NCBI GenBank assembly: GCA_022432975.1 | Contig: CM039502.1 | Span: 10,453,290 to 10,517,289 of the forward strand | Reading direction: 5' to 3' | Length of the DNA stretch: 64,000 nucleotides | From: Begonia masoniana | Taxonomy: Eukaryota; Streptophyta; Magnoliopsida; Cucurbitales; Begoniaceae | Shown here: positions 59,869 through 64,000 of the stretch, piece after piece | Layout: every line of letters begins with the position of its first letter | Position numbering within the stretch: the stretch's first letter is position 1 | The notes under the pieces: generated by a model | Databases searched by the model: none | Told to the model about the DNA's origin: nothing | The model's input: only the letters and a program-made list of their open reading frames with translations | Made by a program: the position numbers and the translations under genes

Positions 59869-61461
59869 TCAAGTTGTCTTCTTTGGTACCCAAACTTTTT
59901 GGGTCCTAGAGTTAGGTCTGGTTCCCTTGGGAACCCATTGAAGTCTACAATCAGGCCTACTTTTTCCTGTTTTGAGTGGACATACATATGATTTATGTCC
60001 TGCCTCATTGCATGCATGGCAAACAACAGATTTAACAAAAAAAGTCTTATATTCTCTCTTTTTGTTATCACCAGTATATCCAATGCCTGCTCTATCAAAG
60101 GTCATTCTTTGATCATTTATCAACATGTTCAGTTTATTACTACTAAGAGTCAATTTCTTAACAAAATAGTCTAAAAATTCATTTTTCTTTTTCAGTTCAT
60201 ACACTTCCTTTTCAAGCTGATTGTTTTCATTTTCTTGCTTCTCAATTAATCTTGCATTTTCCTTTTTCAATGCATTGTACTTAGTTTTTAACATGCTGAA
60301 TTGTTTTACTAGATCATTAAAAGCATCTACTATATCTCCATCATCGTCATCAATTTCACTGTCACTTAAGGTACAAGGAGATATAGAACTAACCTTATCT
60401 TCGTGAGCCATAAAACAGAGGTTAGCAACTTCCTCATCTTCTGAAGAAGAAGTGTCACTTTCACATTCATCCCAGGTAGCCTTCATGGCCTTCTTCTTGA
60501 GCTTTTTGGGAAATTTCTTCGCCTGAGGGCAATCTGCCTTCATATGGCCAGGCTTGCCGCAACCAAAGCAGGTGATTTCCTTCTCTTTTTGGGGTTTTTC
60601 ACCCTTTGGAAATCTTCTTCCCTGCATTCTCTTCCTTTGGAGGAATTTGCTGAACCTCCTAGTGATGAGAGCTATATCCTCATCACCTTCATCTACATCT
60701 TCCTCATCAGATTCTTCATGTTTACTGGAGGAGGCAGAGGAGGCCTTCATGGCAATGTCCTTTCTCTTAGAGACCTCTTTCTCTTTGAGGTCCTCCTTTT
60801 CATTTTCCCTCATTGTGATCTCATGCGTCATGAGAGATCCAATGAGTTCCTCGAGCTTGAGAACCTTAAGATCCCGAGCTTCTTGAATGGCTGTCACCTT
60901 TGGTTGCCAGGCTCTGGGTAGGCATCTTAGAATTTTTCTTACCTGTTCTTCACCTGTGTAAGTCTTACCGAGAGCTTTTAAACCATTAGTAATGTTAGTG
61001 AACCGAGTAAACATAGATGAAATAGTCTCATCCTTTATCATGATAAAAAGTTCATACTCGTGTACTAACATATTTAATTTGCTCTCTTTTACTTGATTCG
61101 TGCCCTCGTGTGTAACCTCTAAAAGATGCCAAATCTCTTGGGCACTCTCACACCCTTGCACTCTATTAAATTCATCTCTATTAAGAGCACAGTACAGGGT
61201 GTTTACAGCCTTAGCATTAAGGCTTAGATTTCTCTTATCGGACTCAGTTAACTCAGAGGAGACCTTAGGGATACTTTTCCCTTCAACAGTTTTCATGGCC
61301 TTAAAAGGACCATTTTCTATAATACACCAGGTCTCGTAGTCTATGGCTTGAATGAATATTTTCATTCTAGACTTCCAATAGACATAGTCACTACCATCAA
61401 AGAATGGAGGTCTATTTGTTGCCTGACCTTCTATTTGGGAGTTGTTAATGTTGAATGCCAT
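59869..61461 (-). CDS. gag: Sirevirus gag (nucleocapsid polyprotein)
   Basis: 530 codons from ATG (MAFNINNSQIEGQATNRPPF), the first ATG after the primer site. It has an N-terminal copia-gag region (FFDGSDYVYWKSRMKIFI) and a CCHC zinc knuckle CFGCGKPGHMKADC (~297-310). An acidic region and a coiled-coil candidate (~385-440) follow, then a second CCHC-like site CHACNEAGHKSYVC (~479-492), and it ends at TGA (59869-59871). It packages element RNA. The two knuckles and the length fit sireviruses, whose gag is longer than in other copia lineages. Confidence 0.93.
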   Translation of the reverse strand: MAFNINNSQIEGQATNRPPFFDGSDYVYWKSRMKIFIQAIDYETWCIIENGPFKAMKTVEGKSIPKVSSELTESDKRNLSLNAKAVNTLYCALNRDEFNRVQGCESAQEIWHLLEVTHEGTNQVKESKLNMLVHEYELFIMIKDETISSMFTRFTNITNGLKALGKTYTGEEQVRKILRCLPRAWQPKVTAIQEARDLKVLKLEELIGSLMTHEITMRENEKEDLKEKEVSKRKDIAMKASSASSSKHEESDEEDVDEGDEDIALITRRFSKFLQRKRMQGRRFPKGEKPQKEKEITCFGCGKPGHMKADCPQAKKFPKKLKKKAMKATWDECESDTSSSEDEEVANLCFMAHEDKVSSISPCTLSDSEIDDDDGDIVDAFNDLVKQFSMLKTKYNALKKENARLIEKQENENNQLEKEVYELKKKNEFLDYFVKKLTLSSNKLNMLINDQRMTFDRAGIGYTGDNKKREYKTFFVKSVVCHACNEAGHKSYVCPLKTGKSRPDCRLQWVPKGTRPNSRTQKVWVPKKTT

Positions 61462-61512
61462 TTCAGATACAGCAATATCTCTTAGATAAACAACTTAGAC
61501 AATAAATACCTT

Positions 61513-61524
61513 GCTCTGATACCA
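61513..61524 (-). promoter_or_regulatory. Primer binding site, initiator methionine tRNA
   Basis: TGGTATCAGAGC on -, two bases after the 5' LTR end, complementary to the 3' end of plant initiator tRNA-Met as in most copia elements. Confidence 0.95.
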
Positions 61525-61526
61525 AT

Positions 61527-63126
61527 TGTAGGACCGTAATTGTCTAAGAGGGGGGGGGGGTGAATTAGACTTTTTGATTTTACTAATTTAGACTTAATTT
61601 CTCTTCTTGATTAAAACTTAAATTTAACACAAGTATTCAAATAATGTAAAGAGAGAGAGAGAGAAATTCGACACCAGTACTTTTTACGTGGTTCGGCCAA
61701 ACTGCCTACGTCCACGCTTCAAGGCTCACCCCTTGAAGATCCTTACCCTTCTCCTCACGAGAATAACTAGATCGGGATTCCGGGCTCCGATCAACTGCCT
61801 TTACAATTCTGGATTGAACTTGCCGGGCGTCAATCCACTGCCTTTACAAATGATTTGTATTTGTGAAATAGATCACAGACTACACTCTCACAGCAGAAGT
61901 CTCAAGTTCGAGTTTTGAGAGATGTACAGTGATTACAGAGTATGAAAACTTTTGCAGCTTAGGGCTATCAATTGAAAATTCGCAAAAGTCCTTCCTTCGT
62001 GTTTTGAGCTTGACTTATATACTCTGTATATTCTTCTTCTCCGAATTGAATGCATCTATCTTCAAATGAGAAAATGTTACCGTTGGGAAGCATCCGTACG
62101 AAACATTTATCCGTTGCATCTGAAAGTGTTGTTCGTCGTCGCCATTAATGTTCTGGAGTTAAAGCTTGAAAACGACGTCACTGTAGCTTCGCGGCTGGCT
62201 TTGAATTCTGGCGGAAATGCATCGGCAGAGACAGTTTAAATTAATGCCACGTCATCGGTAAATGCAACTTGTAGGGCCATCGGCAGATGATTCTTTGAAT
62301 GCCATCGGCAGATGATTCTTTGAATGCCATCGGCAGATGAGTCTTTGAAGTTTTGTCGTCTAGTGATCGGCATGAGACACTTTGAACGACATCGGCAGAT
62401 GCAACCTAAATGCTCAGACCACTTCATCGGCATGATTGTTCTTGACACGTCATCGACAGAGGCTTCACATATAATCGGCAGGAACAACTTGCCACGTCAT
62501 CGGCAGAAGCTTCAAGTGTAATCGGTAAGAACAACTTGCCACGTCATCGGCAGAAGCTTCAAGTGTAATCGGCAAGAACAACTTGCCACGTCATCGGCAG
62601 AAGCTTCAAGTGTAATCGGCAAGAACAACTTGCCACGTCATCGGCAGAAGCTTCAAGTGTAATCGGCAAGAACAACTTGCCACGTCATCGGCAGAAGCCT
62701 TCCTTCACTTTGTCGTGTAGCGATCGGCATAGGAATGCTTCTTTGTCTTTTAGCGATCGGCATAAGAATGCTTCTTTGTCTTTTAGCGATCGGCATAAGA
62801 GCAGTTGACACGTCATCGGCATATGTCTTCAAGGATGCTATCGGCAGATGAAAACTTCAAAACGGCGTCTTCTTCTGCTTAGCAATCGGCAGAGGCTTCC
62901 ATTGTACAGTCATCGGCAGAAGCCCGAGTTTTACAGCCCTATTTTTCTGTTCTGCTTTGTATACTCAAGCCGATTTTATTAGACAACTAAAATACCCTTT
63001 TCAAGGGTATTTCCAAATAAACTCATATTTATAATACTCATTAAGTACACAGAATCAAATTGAATATTTAATACACACGTACATAATCAAAAACAAATTA
63101 TGACTTAAACACTCTATAAGTCAACA
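61527..63126 (-). repeat. 5' LTR of the sirevirus, 1600 bp
   Basis: Five copies of the 47-bp unit lie at about 62483-62698 (six in the 3' LTR). The remainder looks identical to the 3' LTR by eye except for one A in the GATGAAAA run near 62850. Transcription would start from this LTR. Confidence 0.95.
62014..62022 (-). promoter_or_regulatory. TATA box of the sirevirus 5' LTR
   Basis: GTATATAAG on -, downstream (in the transcription direction) of the ATCGGCAGA-rich array, so the array lies in the U3 enhancer position. The same box is in the 3' LTR at about 52756-52764 and, as a similar sequence, in the solo LTR near 2168-2176. Confidence 0.6.
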
Positions 63127-63131
63127 GTAGA

Positions 63132-64000
63132 GCAGTTAATTCCTCAGCCATATCATTCTCCCAAAGAGGGTTACCAACAGCTTCTTTATAGGACAAAGGC
63201 TCAGATAGATGATAAATAGATTTAACAAAATAAGCAAAAGAACTAGAATAACAAGAATAAGCAAAATCAGGTACTTTAATTGACTTACGAGGACGAGTAG
63301 ACTGACGAATAGGATTGTCCGCAATCTCTTGAGATGATGGAGCAGTCGCAGGAGGGGGAGGAGTCGTAGATGTCCTAGGGATCAAGTTGTCAGATTCAGT
63401 GGAGCTGGAAGGAGTAGAAATAGCGGTGGGAGAGGCTTCGTCATTGTCGGTACTGAAGGGATCAATGCGTATAAGATCTGCATGAGTTCTATTATGTTGG
63501 GCAGAGGGTATGGAGAAGAAAGGAATATGCTCAAGAAACACAACGTGACAAGTGACATACAACTTTTGGCTGACTGGATTAAAACAACGATATCCCTTTT
63601 GACCAACACCATAACCAAGAAAGACACATAAAGCAGATCGAGAAGAAAATTTATCACGTTCAATGTGTGGTCGGAGAACAAAACAAGTACAACAAAAAAC
63701 ACGTAAGGAAGAATAGTCAGGAGCACAACCATATAATTTTTGAAATGGAGACAAACCTGAATTGTGAGAAGTTAGTATCCTATTGATCACGTAAGTGGCA
63801 GTAAGGACTGCTTCTCCCCAAAAGACACTAGGAACATCCGCAGACAATAAAAAAGAGCGGGCTGTCTCAACAAGATGTCTATGTTTTCTCTCTGCAACTC
63901 TATTTTGTTGAGGTGTTTCTCGACACGAGGTTTGATGAATAGTATCTTCAGAAGCAAGTAGACGAGAAAAAACATTGGAAGTGTACTTACCCCCCAGATC
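63132..64000 (-). pseudogene. Copia polyprotein, integrase C-terminal part (left half of split element)
   Basis: Minus-strand frame with VFWGEAVLTATYVINR, SPFQKLYGCAPDYSSLRVF, VFLGYGVGQKGYRCFNP and QSTRPRKSIKVPDFAY, the copia integrase tail and the linker before RT, ending at AEELTAL where the sirevirus begins. Removing the sirevirus and one GTAGA copy brings this frame directly into line with the RT part ending at 52266. A stop lies near 63850-63900 (ORF break after ERENIDILL...). The element continues beyond the window. Confidence 0.85.

Larger units (their letters stand above)
52267..63126 (-). mobile_element. Complete young sirevirus (copia) with a third ORF
   Basis: LTRs at 52267-53912 (3') and 61527-63126 (5') are nearly identical and flanked by GTAGA (52262-52266 and 63127-63131). 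Order on -: 5' LTR, methionine-tRNA primer site TGGTATCAGAGC (61513-61524), gag, pol, a 326-bp spacer, a 751-codon ORF, the purine tract AAAAAGGGGGAGAT (about 53914-53927), 3' LTR. The pol order protease-integrase-RT-RNase H makes it copia, and the extra ORF plus the GGGGGAGAT tract suits the sirevirus (SIRE/Maximus) lineage. Long frames and near-identical LTRs indicate a recent insertion. Confidence 0.95.

Noticed and set aside
61513..61524. tRNA gene
   Set aside because: Only the 12-base complement of a tRNA 3' end is present, as a retrotransposon primer site.

Overview
The window is nuclear DNA of a flowering plant. It is AT-rich, has intron-split genes with GT-AG borders, and carries plant-specific families (an MTP12-type metal transporter, a KONJAC-like GMPP paralogue, an ABCB15-like transporter) among dense nested transposons. 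The species cannot be told from what I see.

Layout. 1-9760 is a decayed Mutator-like element (MULE) with long inverted ends and two convergent broken genes: a mudrA-type transposase (+) and a 'putative plant transposon protein' gene (-). A sirevirus solo LTR (TSD GGCCT) and a Ty3/gypsy-like solo LTR (TSD AGTAA) have inserted into it. 11.4-22.8 kb is the gene island: an intact single-exon MTP12-like zinc transporter, an intact 15-exon GMPPA/KONJAC-like gene (415 aa) and an intact SEC13 gene, all on +. Intron 6 of the GMPPA-like gene holds a Pack-MULE (perfect 9-bp TSD) with a zeatin O-glucosyltransferase-like fragment. A Golgi alpha-mannosidase II fragment lies in front of SEC13.

23.3-27.8 kb is an ABCB15-like transporter on - with many single-base frameshifts. 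27.8-50.1 kb is two head-to-tail copies of an 11.1-kb unit that differ mainly by small indels. Each unit carries the ABCB 5' end and upstream DNA, an inositol polyphosphate 5-phosphatase (- strand), a hypothetical ORF and an LRR fragment. The error pattern suggests that about 23.7-50.1 kb is poorly polished long-read sequence, a real tandem duplication, or both.

50.3-64.0 kb is mobile DNA: a Cassandra-like TRIM LTR with 5S rRNA-derived sequence, then an old copia element with 144-bp LTRs. The copia element is split by a young, apparently complete sirevirus (52267-63126, TSD GTAGA) that has gag, pol and a third ORF. That third ORF belongs to the same family as the minus-strand gene of the MULE 45 kb away, which is the most unusual link in the window.

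The three intact host genes all relate to the Golgi/secretory system (Golgi zinc supply, GDP-mannose synthesis control, COPII coat). I see no operon-like or cluster logic beyond that.
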